NCBI RefSeq assembly: GCF_036323735.1
Contig: NC_086037.1
Span: forward strand, 56,662,002-56,726,001
Reading direction: 5' to 3'
Length of the DNA stretch: 64,000 bases
Source: Rattus norvegicus
Lineage: Eukaryota; Chordata; Mammalia; Rodentia; Muridae
The position numbers and the translations under genes are program-made. Position 1 is the first letter of the stretch, and every line of letters begins with the position of its first letter. Below are positions 49,232-59,856 of the stretch, piece by piece. The notes beneath the pieces were generated by a model. The model was not told the origin of the DNA, did not search any database, and saw only the letters and a program-made list of their open reading frames with translations.

Positions 49232-49335
49232 AGCTGGGCATGGTGGTACACGCCTGCGACATCTCCACATAGGACAGTGAGCAAGAGTGCAGGAGTTCAA
49301 GGCCAGTCTCAGCTAAATGAGATTCTGACTCAAAA
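49232..49335 (+). mobile_element. B1 SINE, partial
   Basis: Contains gctgggcatggtggtacacg and gttcaaggccagtctcagct; the middle is disturbed. Confidence 0.65.
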
Positions 49336-51149
49336 AGGAGCAGCCAGTCTGAAGTACTAGCTGGCTTTGGTTTCCTCTGATCTCGGGAGCTTGTTGCCAT
49401 GTGGAATGGATGACAACAAGAAAGCTGATTTGTTTTACAGAACCCTAGAAAGGCTAATTAAATTTAATGATCAAAGGTGGAAGAGAGGCGCAGTCACAAC
49501 CAGCTCAAAGTCTGCATTAGGAACAAAGCCTCTCTTACATCAAAACACAGGCTCTATCCCACCACTGCTGATCCAGAGGGATCCAATACATTTAAAGAAA
49601 ACAAAAGCCACAGAAGGACAGGCATGAAGAATAAAGCCCCATCCTGAAATTAAAGAATTAATGCAAAGCCGTCCTTAAAAGCTGTATTTGCCAAGGGCTG
49701 AGGGACAAGGCAAAGAGCTAACCAACCCATAACGTTTGTAGTACTGCTAAGAAATAGTTTACTGTTACGCTACTGAGGCACACAGCTGCTGCCCAACTAT
49801 AGTGCAGTCTAGTCTGAATTCAAATAATACACACTTCAGAAAAAGGGAAAAATACAACAAAAAGAGTCTAGAATTGACGGGTGAGTTTCAGCAAAGAGCC
49901 ACACAATACTTGACTGACACGGCACTTTAAAGGATCAAATCACAGCTGACTTCAAGAATGCTAGGAAACGAAGAACGAGTGGTCCAAGCAGCAAAGAGAA
50001 GAAAGCAGCAATCATGACCTTATGTTGGGCTTTGTTGTTCTTGTCTTGTAGCAGGCCTGACAAGACCCCAGTACACACTTTGGTAAACATGTTCTGGAAA
50101 GCATGCAACAGATGCAACAGGACACGTAAAGAAACATGATGTGACTTCTGCCATTAAAAACTCACAGTCCAGTCACACAGCCAACCACAAAAGCAATGAC
50201 AAGACAAGAAACAAGTCACAGTGGAGGGTGGGGAAATCTAACCCATGGGAATATCCTTCTTAACCTCCCTGCCAATGTCTACAGCCCCCACTGGAAACAC
50301 TATGTAGCCTGAGGTACTTCTGAAGGAACCTAATCCCTGACACAAAGTAACAGCAGACTGCTCTCTGCTGGTAGCATCCCTAGAGCAACTCCACTTCCTG
50401 CCATTTTGTCTCTTGCAGTAAGCTCCAAGCTGGCCCTCTCCTGTGCTCACGGCCCCAGGTGCCAGAGAGTAAGCTCCCTTTTAGGAAGCAGTGAAGGATT
50501 TAGTATCATAGTACTTTTAAGTAAGGGAATGGTTAGCTTATAATCATCTCATGCATGAGGGACTCCGGATAGGAAAGGGTCTATTAGCAACAATAATTAA
50601 TTCACCTGCTTTTCAACAGAAATTCCATTTTAACTTCATTTTCACTCACTCAACTTCCTGGAAGGTCTTTACTTGGATGGAACTTTTCCATGACTGGAAT
50701 TTTCCAAAAGGTGAATCATTTTGGAAAGTCTGAGCTCACAGGGTCAGCTGGCTCTGCCATAGGAAAGGGTAAGAACGGCAATCACCTCCCTTTCCCAAGG
50801 CTTCAAGAAAGTACACAGTGCTCACCGAAGAAAGACAAACAGAACAGCCAAATCCTAAATTCTGCCATTACGACCAAGTTAGAGAAACTAAAAAGACTAA
50901 TCTCATGCCAACACTACTTCATGCTTTCACTGAGACATTTCTCCCACTAGCTCTTTCACATTTCTTAAAGATGCAGGGATGCTCTTGAGACAAAGACAAA
51001 AAAGGAAACAATGATGTCAAGAAATTAAAAGATATCTCAAAGACAAACACCAAGTTGTGCCTTGGAAGTCAAAGTTCAAATCTCCTAAGATCATTCAAGA
51101 AAGCTCCTTACAGTATCTTAAATATGTGCTCTTTAAAAAAGTCTTGCCA

Positions 51150-51332
51150 GGGCTGGAGAGATGGCTCAGCGGTTAAGAGCACCCGACTGCTCTTCCAGAG
51201 GTCATGAGTTCAATTCCCAGCAACCACATGGTGGCTCACAACCATCTGTAAAGAGATCTGATGCCCTCTTCTGGTGTATCTGAAGACAGCTACAGTGTAC
51301 TTATATATAATAAATAAATAAATCTTTAAAAA
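51150..51332 (+). mobile_element. B2 SINE
   Basis: Young complete B2 with duplication aaaaaagtcttgcca at both ends. Confidence 0.95.
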
Positions 51333-51339
51333 AAAGTCT

Positions 51340-51460
51340 TGCCAATAGCCTGGCAGTGGTGGCACACACCTTTAATTCTGGTGCTTGGGAGACAGAGGCA
51401 GATGAATTTGAGTTTGAGGCCAGCCTGAGAAATCCTGTCTCAAAAAAAAAAAAAAAAAAG
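51340..51460 (+). mobile_element. B1 SINE
   Basis: Contains ggcagtggtggcacacacct and ttgaggccagcctgagaaat with a short 3' end and A tail. Confidence 0.78.
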
Positions 51461-51648
51461 TTTTTTTTAAGATTTGTTTATTTATTTTATGTATATGAGC
51501 ACACTGTCACTGTCTTTAGACATTCCAGAAGAGGGTTTCAGATCCCATTACAGATGGTTGTAAGCCACCGTGTGGTTGCTGGGAATTGAACTCAGGACCT
51601 CTAGAAGAGCAGTCAGTGCTCTTAACGGCTGAGCCATCTCTCCAGCTT
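51461..51648 (-). mobile_element. B2 SINE
   Basis: Antisense B2 facing the one at 51150. Between them lies a B1 fragment with a shared A/T-rich joint. Confidence 0.92.
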
Positions 51649-51881
51649 TCTTTTGTATTCTTTTGGGAGAAGGAGTTTGAGAAGACACTCACTCGTTCTG
51701 TTATATATAAATCCCAATAATATATAATTGTTTTTAAATTAACGTGTCTTACTGAGAACTATAAATAAATCCATGTGCTGAGTGTGTCCTGTTTTATTTG
51801 ACAGACGATGCTGCCCTCTTCTGACAAACTGTACACATGCAGGATCCCTGAGTACTCTTCATTATTTACAAACGTGGACAG

Positions 51882-52020
51882 TGAGAGGGCAAGCCTTTGA
51901 TCCCAGCACTCAGGAGGCAGAGGCAGGTGGACCTCTGAGTTTGAAGCCAGCCTGGTCTACCAAGTGATTCCAGGACAGCCAGGGCTACAAACAAACCCTG
52001 TCTCAAAAAACAATCAAAAA
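51882..52020 (+). mobile_element. B1 SINE
   Basis: Contains cctttgatcccagcactcag and gaagccagcctggtctacca. Little diverged. Confidence 0.88.
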
Positions 52021-52429
52021 ATACCAGAGTAGTATCACATGAGTGTAATATGTACACTTGGGAAGCAACAGGCAAGAGAGTCAGTTCAATGTCAGCCTGG
52101 GCTACATTAGATTCTGGCTCAAAAAAGAAAAAAAAAAATCAGGGACATATTAAATGATAGTATTTATAAACAAATTTATGAAGTTCATAATTTTATCAGA
52201 AGCTCGCTGACTTCTCAGAGCAACAGTAATTAGCTAATTTGGTCTTTATGAAGCCTGTCCTGCAGATGCTCTACCTTACATGTGGGAAGTGTCCCAGCCC
52301 ACACAGGCTTTGCGACGGTCTCAACATGTTGTCCTATATGGAACTTGATCTACAGACGTGGCCAGCTCTCAACTCTGCCTTGAAATGCCTTGTTTTTTAA
52401 CTTGTATTTTCTGAGGTATGTTAATTCAC

Positions 52430-52795
52430 TCTCTATATTTTTATTGTTTGAGAATTTAATCAGGCACTTAATACGCTTTGACTAAGTTCCTCCCTATTCC
52501 CTCTCTTCTGATCTCTCCCTCACCACCATTGTACCATATCCATTTCCTACTTCTTTGTGTGTATTTATCTTTTTTTTTTTTCTTTTCTTAAAACCCACTG
52601 ATCCCATTCAGTGCTGCTAACATAAGCCTGGGTGTAGGGAACCTAGAACATGGATAGTCTCTCAGGGGCCACATTCGTAAAGAAGACTGATCCTCCCTCT
52701 CTGAGCAGCCATCAATGACCAACAGCTTCTTAGCTAATTCAACTCTGTCACCCACTTCCTATGCTGGGATTTTGACTGGATGATTTTTTTTAAAG
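52430..52795 (-). mobile_element. LINE-1 (Lx-like) fragment
   Basis: Antisense. taagcctgggtgtagggaac, tctcaggggccacattcgt and gagcagccatcaatgaccaa match a common murid L1 block. Confidence 0.5.
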
Positions 52796-52807
52796 GCATT
52801 TGATTAT

Positions 52808-52989
52808 AGCTTTTTAAAAAATATTTATTTATTTTATTATATATAATCACACTGTAGCTGTCTTCAAACACACCAGAAGAGGGCATCAGATTTTGTTATA
52901 GATGGTTGTGAGCCACCATGTGGTTGCTGGGAATTGAACTCAGGACCTCTGGAAGAGCAGTCAGCGCTGAAGTCACCTCTCCAGCCCCC
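52808..52989 (-). mobile_element. B2 SINE
   Basis: Antisense B2 with a full body ending cacctctccagccccc. Confidence 0.92.
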
Positions 52990-53109
52990 AACAGGTCGTG
53001 TGCACACTGTCAGAGCTGCTCCAACTTCTCATGTGCAAATGCCCTGCTGTGTCCAAAAAAAGTTTAGCTTCTTTCCTTTTTCTTTCTTGTTTTTGTTTTT
53101 ATGTTTATC

Positions 53110-53290
53110 TAGACAGGGTTTTTGTTTGTTTTGTTTATTTTGTTTTTTGCATAGTCCTAGCTGTCCTGAAACTCACTCTGTATACCATGCTATCTATGGA
53201 TCTCACATAGAGAGATCTGCTGCCTCTGCCTCGAAAATGCTAGGATTGAAGGCACGCATCACCACCCGCATCACCACCCGCATCACCACC
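53110..53290 (-). mobile_element. Diverged B1 SINE with a 12-base tandem repeat
   Basis: Antisense: ctagctgtcctgaaactcac, then a tandem array of gcatcaccaccc near its 5' end (53256-53289). Confidence 0.65.
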
Positions 53291-53529
53291 TCCGGGGTGG
53301 ATCTGTAAACACTGGTGGTTTACTGTCAATGTTCTACAATTGATTTTTGGAGGCAAAATCCATTAGTAATTGACATCATCAATAACTATGTGCTAGATCT
53401 CAAAGTGACTAACTGCCAAGAGTGCCTTACAACGGGAGCTCTGACAGATGCTGCCCATGTCCTTTAACTCAACACTAACACTGAGTTACTGAGGGACATC
53501 TAGTACTGTCATCACAGTAGTGTTTAATG

Positions 53530-53756
53530 CAGTGGTTCTCAACCTGTGGGTCACAACCCCAGCAGGGAGGGGAATCAAATAACCCTTTCACAAAGCTCAC
53601 ACATCAGATATCCTGCTATCAGATATTTATGTTACAGTCTATAACGGTAGCAACATTGGTTATGAAGAAGCAGCAAAATAATTTTAAGGTTAGGGTCATA
53701 CCAACATGAGGAACTATATTCCTAATGTTACAGCATCAGGAAGGCTGAGAACTACA
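53530..53756 (+). mobile_element. hAT-Charlie-type MITE (URR1-like)
   Basis: Begins cagtggttctcaacctgtgg and ends gaaggctgagaactac, an imperfect inverted terminal match. The middle (acaaagctcacacatcagat, ttatgaagaagcagcaaaat) fits the non-autonomous rodent URR1 family. The target duplication is not clear. Confidence 0.75.
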
Positions 53757-54046
53757 AGTCTAAGGTGATTAACTGGAAACTAAACATATAAGGCAAGCAG
53801 TAATCTAAACTGTGTATTCTCCAATATAAATGGTTTGGACCCTTAAAACACCAAATGCACTCACTACTCAATCTTGAACTGGGTCCTGACTGTGTAAGAA
53901 CAACTAGAAAGAATATCAACGGAATAACTGGGGCCTAAAAGGCTGTAACCGAATCATACACAGATCTACTCAGAATATGGGCTTCAAAACTACTTGTTAC
54001 TGGGAAAAAAGTGAAAAAAAATCTTAAAAAAAAAAGGGGGGGGGGG

Positions 54047-54132
54047 GGACTGGGGATTTAGCTCAGTGGTAGAGCGCTTGCCTAGCAAGCGCAAGGCCCT
54101 GGGTTCGGTCCTCAGCTCCAGAAAAAAAAAAA
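54047..54132 (+). mobile_element. ID element
   Basis: ID body carrying cggtcctcagctcc, the T variant found in the BC1 gene, in place of the commoner cggtccccagctcc. It follows a run of G. Confidence 0.94.
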
Positions 54133-54250
54133 GCCACCTGTTACTGACCTAAGAGAAGAGGTACAGTAACTTCAATGAGCATAGGGACATCGGTTGAACA
54201 CATTACATTATTCATACTTAGCCATTATAACCACTGCATTAAAAAGAGTA

Positions 54251-54393
54251 TGGCTGGAGAGATGGCTCAGCTGTTAAAAGCACTGACTGCTCTTAGAGGT
54301 CCTGAGTTCAATTCCCAGCAACCACATGGTGGCTCACAACCATCTGTAATAAAATCTGATGCCCTCTTCTGGTGGGTCTCCTGTCTGAAGACA
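54251..54393 (+). mobile_element. B2 SINE, left part (split by Hid1 retrocopy)
   Basis: Runs from ggctggagagatggctcag to gtctgaagacag, where the B2 sequence stops. The missing 3' end appears after the retrocopy at about 55452-55495. Confidence 0.93.
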
Positions 54394-54411
54394 GGAGCCA
54401 CTTTAACTTGA

Positions 54412-55451
54412 TCATGCGCCTGCTGCAGGTCCTGGTTCCCCAGGTGGAGAAGATTTGCATTGACAAGGGTCTGACGGATGAGTCTGAGATCCTGAGGTTC
54501 CTGCAGCATGGCACCCTAGTGGGGCTTTTGCCTGTGCCCCACCCCATCCTTATCCGCAAGTACCAGGCGAACTCAGGGACTGCCATGTGGTTCCGTACCT
54601 ACATGTGGGGTGTCATCTATTTGAGGAATGTGGACCCGCCCATCTGGTATGACACGGACGTGAAGCTCTTTGAGATCCAGCGGGTGTGAGGATGAAGACC
54701 TGAGGAATAGGGCCAGGAGAGCTGGTTCTAGTCCCCAGTGCTCCCCAAACCCATTGTTCTGAGCTTAAAGGTCCATTATCAGGGTGTGGGGCAAGCAGAG
54801 TGGTTGGTCCTGGATGGCGGGTCCCAGGTGCCCAATGTGGCTGGAGACAACAGGGTGTCAAAAAGAAAAAGTGCCCCTCTGCCCTCCAGGCTGTTCTAGG
54901 AGCCCCTTGTCTCTGGAGACACCCCGCCCACTCTGGCTCCTCCTCCTTCAAGACCTGCCCTTGTGCTGCCTGTCCCCAGAAGCTGCCAGGTCATTGTGCC
55001 CTAGTAGGTTTTCTCAAAAAGGAGCCATGTGCTGCCCCATGGGGGTACCTGGTCACAGTAAAGGGAGTCCTGGCCACCTAGTTCCAGGCCTTCTTGCCAG
55101 CGCCCTTGGGGAAAGAGTGGCCGGGCTGCTGGCCAAGGAGGCTGGAGGCTGGGGGCTGGCCATTTATGAAGACTGCGGCGTGTGCATTAGGAGCCTGAAG
55201 TAGGGTATCGAGGGTGCTCTGTCCCTGGGTCTGGGAATTTTGCCTGGCTGGTGGAGCCTGAAGGATGCCAGTGTCCCTGCCTTCCCTGCTGCCTGGGTGG
55301 TGGGAGTTACACACTCTACGAGCCCCAGCTCTGGCCTCCGGGTCTCCCCTGCCTCCCCTGTGTCGGTACAATCTTTGCTCTGCACAATCGGCCACTTTAC
55401 ACAATAAAACATCCCTCCCTGTGCTGTTGTAAAAAAAAAAAAAAAAAAAAA
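54412..55451 (+). pseudogene. Hid1: Hid1 processed retrocopy, 5'-truncated, intact C-terminal ORF
   Basis: From the ATG at 54414 to the stop at 54687-54689 the frame reads MRLLQVLVPQVEKICIDKGL and ends FEIQRV. This matches the C-terminal roughly 90 residues of HID1, an approximately 790-residue protein of the trans-Golgi and dense-core-granule pathway. There is no intron, frameshift or premature stop. About 740 bases of 3' UTR follow, with AATAAA at 55403-55408 and an uninterrupted A tail at 55431-55451. These are the marks of a young LINE-1-mediated retrocopy. Residues before IMRLLQ do not match HID1, so the copy starts there. It lies within a B2 element, with B2 head to its left and B2 tail to its right, and is antisense to Cfdp1. 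No clear target-site duplication was found. It is probably non-functional, because most of the protein and the promoter are missing. Confidence 0.9.
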
Positions 55452-55495
55452 GTGTATTCATATGTAATAAATAAATCTTAAAAAAAAAAAAAAGA
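55452..55495 (+). mobile_element. B2 SINE, right part (split by Hid1 retrocopy)
   Basis: Resumes as gtgtattcatatgtaataaa and finishes in an A tail. About five bases of the expected B2 sequence are missing at the joint. Confidence 0.85.
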
Positions 55496-55496
55496 G

Positions 55497-55806
55497 ATCC
55501 TGACCAATACAGATGTGGATGCTTGAAGCCAACCACCGGACTGATCACAGGGACCTCAATGGAGAAGTTAGGGGAAGGACTGAAGGAGCTGAAATGGACT
55601 TATCTGGCATCAATGGGAGGAGAGGCCCTTGGTCCTGGGAAGGACTGATGTCCCAGTGTAGAGGAATGCTAGGGCGGTGAGGCCACAGTGGGTGGGTGGG
55701 TGGGGGGAGCATCCTCATCCAAGCAGGATGGCATAGGGGATTTGCAGAGGGGAAACTGGGAAAGGGGATAACATTTGAAATGTAAATAAATAAAACATCC
55801 AATTAA
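55497..55806 (+). mobile_element. LINE-1 3' end
   Basis: Contains ctggcatcaatgggaggaga and aggatggcataggggatttg, and ends atttgaaatgtaaataaata, typical of murid L1 or L1-like 3' ends. It directly follows the B2 tail. Confidence 0.55.
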
Positions 55807-56147
55807 AAACCAGAGATCAGTCCAGTTAGGATAAAACTGTCAAGATGAGTCATTTGCAACAGGATCTGCCAAGAAGGCTTAGTAGATAAAGGTTGCCAAG
55901 CTGGGCAAACTGAGTTGACTCCTCAAGGACCCCGTGGTGGAGAGAGAAGCAACTTTACAAGCTGTCCTCTGGTCTTCATCCGCATGCTGTGACAGGAGTG
56001 CCCACACCCTCACAGAAGGACAACAGAAGACCGAACACAGGTGAACCCGTGAAGAGTGTTGGCATGAGGGTGCTCACTGTAAAACCGTCCTAAGGATACT
56101 TCACGAAAGAAAAGGTTTTTTGAGAAAAATTTTCAAATGAGTGACTT

Positions 56148-56360
56148 TGGCACTGGAGAGATGACTCGGAAGTTAAGGGCTCTGGCTGCTCATCCAGAGG
56201 TCCTGGGTTCTGTTCCCAGAACCTGCATAGTGGCTCAGAACCCTCTGTAACTACAGTTCCAGGGGATCTAACACCCTTTTCTGACACCTTCAGGCACTAG
56301 GTATGTACATGGCACACAGACATACACCAGGCAAAAGACTCACATACATAAAATCATTAA
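56148..56360 (+). mobile_element. B3-type SINE
   Basis: Contains cactggagagatgactcgg, tgggttctgttcccagaacc and cccttttctgacacc. Confidence 0.8.
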
Positions 56361-56512
56361 AAATAAGTTTTGCTGTACGCAGAAGCTTATGCACTTAGGA
56401 GGCTGAGGAGATGGAATATCACAACTTCATCCACTCTGGGATACACAGTAAATTCCAGAATAGTCTGGGCTACAGTGAGACCCAGTCTAAACATTTTAAA
56501 AGTTAAGCTCCG

Positions 56513-56700
56513 GGCTAGAGAGATGGCTCAGCCGTTAAGAGCCCCAACTGCTCTTCTGGAGGTCCTGAGTTCAAATCCCAGGAACCACATGGTGGCTCAC
56601 AACCATCTGTAATGAGATCTGATGCCCTCTTCTGTATGTCTGAGGACAGCTACAGTGTACTTATATATAATAAATGAATAAATCTTTTAAAAAAAAGAAA
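56513..56700 (+). mobile_element. B2 SINE
   Basis: Complete B2 with duplication aaagttaagctcc / aaagttgagctcc, one difference. Confidence 0.93.
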
Positions 56701-57356
56701 AAAGTTGAGCTCCATACTACTTATAAAGCTATAAATACAAATCCTCAATTTTTCAAAATGTATTTTCACTGGACAAAAACAGGCAACACTGTGTATTAGT
56801 GGGTTATATTCTATGGATCAACCAATATAGGCAGAAAACATATAGTGGGAAATACATCTGTACAGAACACGCACACATTATCATCCTTCTCACTAGTCCC
56901 TACATACTGTGCCACTTCCATGGGTCGACATTACCAAGTATTACAAATCGGATATTTAATGCACAAAAGAAGTTATGTATAGATTATATACTGACACCAT
57001 ATATATGGGATGTAGGAATCTGAGGACTCCAGCATCATCAAGGGGTTCTACAATCTACACCCCACACAGAGGGAAGGATGCAAATCCAGGCAAACAGGCA
57101 TTGCTTTTGAAAGCAATAAAGACAAAAGAAACTATTATCAGACCACATTCAAGTCTAATCTGTTACTGACATAGAAAATAAAAAATTATTATTACAAAAT
57201 TATTGCTCGAATTCTGACCTCATTGTTCTAAATTATAAACTACAGCTTTTACATTATAATTTTAAATAAATGAGAGACTGAAAATTCTAGGCATGTGGGT
57301 CTTACTTAAAACAGCCACATAACTCCCCCAAAAAACTAATCAAACAAAATGCCAAC

Positions 57357-57500
57357 AAGCTGGTCTTAGTGGCACACGACTTTAATCCCAGCACTCAGGA
57401 GGCAGAGGCAGGTGGATCTCTGTGAATCTGAGGCCAGCCTGGTCTACACAGTGAGTTCTGGGATAGCCAGGGCTACATAGTGAGATTCTGCCTCTAAACA
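57357..57500 (+). mobile_element. B1 SINE in intron 4
   Basis: Contains gctggtcttagtggcacacg and gaggccagcctggtctacac. Little diverged. Confidence 0.9.
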
Positions 57501-57838
57501 AAGCATCCAGGAGGCTGAACTACTCAAAAGCCTCTAAAATAAACTGCTTTTATAAACTAAGATAAACTCATAAGCCAGCTCAAACAATACTAAGGGGACA
57601 AATAATACTGAGGCTAAACTTCCTAGGACTTCAACTGTTGCCTGACTTAAGCGATCTCACCAGAGATGCTACCTCACAGCGATGGAAGGAAATAAAGGAT
57701 TTACCCAAAGCACACACAGAGCATGGCAATGAGCAAACAGAAATACAAATTCCCAAATGCTCTAAGGACAGACATGAAGCAGAACTTACAGCACCGCCTT
57801 GTAAAAGCGCTAGTTTCCAACCGCAGAAATCCTCTTAC

Positions 57839-57966
57839 CTTACTTCTTCGCCAGCAAAGTCAAACACCTTGGTAATCTTCACCTTTTCTGATTCTTTAGG
57901 TTTCTCTAGTTCATCTGCTTTCACCAATGGTTTACTTGAACTAGTCTCTTCAGTCTCCTCTGCTAC
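57839..57966 (-). CDS. Cfdp1: Cfdp1 exon 4 (internal coding exon)
   Basis: This 128-base exon lies between acceptor gttttag|GTAGCAGAG and donor GTAAG|gtaaga. It starts in phase 0 and gives 42 codons beginning VAEETEETSSSKPLVKADEL, then LEKPKESEKVKITKVFDFAG, and ends EEV plus two bases of an Arg codon. The KITKVFDFAGEEVRVTKEV junction with exon 5 is highly conserved in CFDP1. It is a linker region rich in Lys and Glu with no known catalytic residues. A possible decayed copy of this exon lies at about 40521-40603. Confidence 0.94.
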
Positions 57967-57987
57967 CTAAAACAAGTAAGAAATGGA

Positions 57988-58135
57988 ATCAGGCCTGCAG
58001 AGCACACACCTTTAAGCCCAGCACCCAGGAGGCAGAGATTCAAGGACTTGATCTCTGAGTTTGAAGCCAGCATGGTCTACATAGAGCTCCAGGCTGGCCA
58101 GGGCTACACAGTGAAACCCTACCTGGAAAAAAGTT
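57988..58135 (+). mobile_element. B1 SINE next to exon 4
   Basis: Contains cacctttaagcccagcaccc and gtttgaagccagcatggtct. It starts about 20 bases upstream of the exon 4 acceptor in transcript order, antisense to Cfdp1. Confidence 0.85.
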
Positions 58136-58162
58136 AGATAGATAGACAGACAGACAGACATC
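58136..58162. repeat. (GATA)n(GACA)n microsatellite
   Basis: Two to three GATA units, then four GACA units, directly after a B1. Confidence 0.9.
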
Positions 58163-58256
58163 ACTTTGACCAAAGTGTAAGACTAAAAGAACTGTCTGAA
58201 CATGCTGCTTAGGGCTGCTCTCTCATGTTTCATCTCCAATCAGTTAAACACTATTG

Positions 58257-58450
58257 GAGGGCCTGGAGATGACGTATAGTTAAGAGCACTGACTGCTCTT
58301 CCAGAGGACACGGGTTACATTTCCAGGACCCATAAGGCAGCTCACATCCACCTATAACTCCAGTTCTGAAATCTCTGATGCCCTCTTCTGGCCATCATAG
58401 GTATTACATGCATGTGGTGCATAGACATACAAGTAAAAAACATACATATA
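58257..58450 (+). mobile_element. B3-type SINE
   Basis: Contains gcctggagatgacg, gagcactgactgctcttcca and ctcttctggccatc. Confidence 0.75.
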
Positions 58451-58483
58451 TAAAAAATAATATAACGCAGATATACACTGGAG

Positions 58484-58690
58484 AGGCTGGATAGACAGAT
58501 GGCTCAGCAGTTAAGAGTTTTTGTTGAGAACCTGAGCTTACTTTTTAGCATCTCCATCTGGCAATTCATAACTGCCCGTAACTTGAGCTCCAGGGTAAGC
58601 TAATGCCTTTGGCCAAAGCGGACACCTGTACTAATAAGCACACACCCACACATAAGACAAGCAAATACTCATAATTAAAAATAACGAGTG
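58484..58690 (+). mobile_element. B3-type SINE, diverged
   Basis: Head ggctggatagacagatggctc with a weakly matching body and a CA-rich end. Confidence 0.6.
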
Positions 58691-58898
58691 CATTTTTTAA
58701 ATTTTTACTCATTTTTATTTATTTTTACTCATTTAATTTATGTGTGTGCGTAGGTGTACAGGTGCCTTTAGAAGCCAGAGAAGGCATCATATCCCCTGGA
58801 GCTAGAGTTGCAGGCTTTTGTGAACTACCTGACTTAGGTGCTAAGAACTGAACTCAGAACTTCTGGAAGAGCAGTCACTGAGCCATCTCTCTAGCCCA
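58691..58898 (-). mobile_element. B3-type SINE
   Basis: Antisense copy ending gagccatctctctagccc. It abuts the plus-strand copy at 58484. Confidence 0.75.
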
Positions 58899-58995
58899 AC
58901 AAATAACTTTTTTAAAAGATTTTAAAAGTCTGCTGGAAATTGACCTGATTAAAACAGTTCATTTTTTTCTACTGTTAAGAATAAAATGCTTTCGG

Positions 58996-59178
58996 GGTTG
59001 GAGACATTAAGAGGTTAAGAGCACTGACTGCTCTTCCAGAGGTCCTGCGTTCACATCCCAGTAACCACATGGTGGCTCACAACCATCTGTAATGGGATCT
59101 GATGCCCTCTTCTGGTGTGTCTGAAGACAGCTACAGTGTACTTATATATAATAAATAAATAAACCTTAAAAAAAAGAA
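58996..59178 (+). mobile_element. B2 SINE in intron 3
   Basis: B2 with a diverged head (ggggttggagacattaag) and a well kept body and tail. It lies about 160 bases downstream of exon 3 in transcript order. Confidence 0.9.
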
Positions 59179-59341
59179 ATGTTTTGTTTTTCCCTTAGAG
59201 AAGTCACTATCAAAAGACATCTAGTTTGCTTTTTGATTTGAGATGCCAATCTCAAGTCAGTTTGCAAATTAACACTAGGAAGCTCCTGGGAACTGAGGGT
59301 GTTTCTGGGGAGGCGTTCATCCCATCAATCTCTAAGCTTAC

Positions 59342-59549
59342 CTTAACTTGTGAACTTGAGGCTGCTTTTGACTTTGTTCCTACATCATTAAGGAAGCTGG
59401 CCCACAATTCATCTTCCTTCTTCTTCCTCGAAGTCTCTGACCCAAGGCCTCCTTCTTGCTCCTCTTCATCTTCTTCCCTACTGCTGCCTCCAGAGTCTTC
59501 CTCGCCGTCTTCCTCTTCGTCTAATAAGAGGCCACTTTGTTTTCTCTTC
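59342..59549 (-). CDS. Cfdp1: Cfdp1 exon 3 (internal coding exon)
   Basis: This 208-base exon follows acceptor gcgagtag|GAAGAG and ends at donor GTTAAG|gtaagc. The first base completes the Arg codon begun in exon 2, and 69 whole codons follow, so it ends in phase 0. It has a basic KRKQ start, a Glu/Asp-rich block (DEEEDGEEDSGGSSREEDEE) and then the well conserved RKKKEDELWASFLNDVG segment, the best identifier of CFDP1. In the Swc5 family such acidic tracts bind the histone H2A-H2B dimer, and the DELWASFL motif lies in the region linked to nucleosome remodelling. An open frame running past the donor into the intron is a read-through artefact. Confidence 0.95.
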
Positions 59550-59730
59550 CTACTCGCCAATAGCCACCCAGAAAAAGGAAGACAAGACAGAATGCACAGT
59601 CACTCACTTCCTTTCCTCAATCCACGGATCACCTTACACACTTCAAAGTTTAAATCTGGAATCACTAGTAACGCAGTAAGAGAAATGGAGAAGGCAAACT
59701 GAGATTGAATTTTTTAGAAATATTTATTCG

Positions 59731-59837
59731 GGGGTTGGGGATTTAGCTCAGCGGTAGAGCACTTGCCTAGCAAGTGCAAGGCCCTGGGTTCGGTCCCCAG
59801 CTCCGGAAAAAAAAAAAGAAAAAAAAAAAAAAAAAAA
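59731..59837 (+). mobile_element. ID element in intron 2 near exon 3
   Basis: ID body with A tail and perfect 15-base duplication agaaatatttattcg on both sides. It is antisense to Cfdp1 and about 180 bases upstream of exon 3 in transcript order. Confidence 0.96.
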
Positions 59838-59856
59838 GAAATATTTATTCGTCAGA

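Larger units (their letters stand above)
47097..57838 (-). other. Cfdp1: Cfdp1 intron 4
   Basis: This 10,742-base intron runs from donor gtaaga to acceptor aaatag. It holds B1, B2 and ID elements, a hAT-like MITE, an antisense LINE-1 piece and the Hid1 retrocopy. The parts at 47350-48500, 48640-49230, 49340-51130 and 56710-57350 are unique sequence with nothing further recognised. Confidence 0.9.
57967..59341 (-). other. Cfdp1: Cfdp1 intron 3
   Basis: This 1,375-base intron starts gtaagc and ends gttttag. Almost all of it is SINE: one B1, two or three B3-type elements in both directions and one young B2. Confidence 0.92.

Noticed and set aside
54784..55203. 139-residue open frame downstream of the Hid1 stop
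   Set aside because: It lies wholly in the GC-rich 3' UTR of the Hid1 retrocopy, where chance open frames are expected.
59252..59560. 102-residue open frame beginning MASRKRKQ
   Set aside because: It is Cfdp1 exon 3 plus read-through into the flanking introns. The ATG lies in intron sequence upstream of the acceptor, and the end lies past the gtaagc donor.
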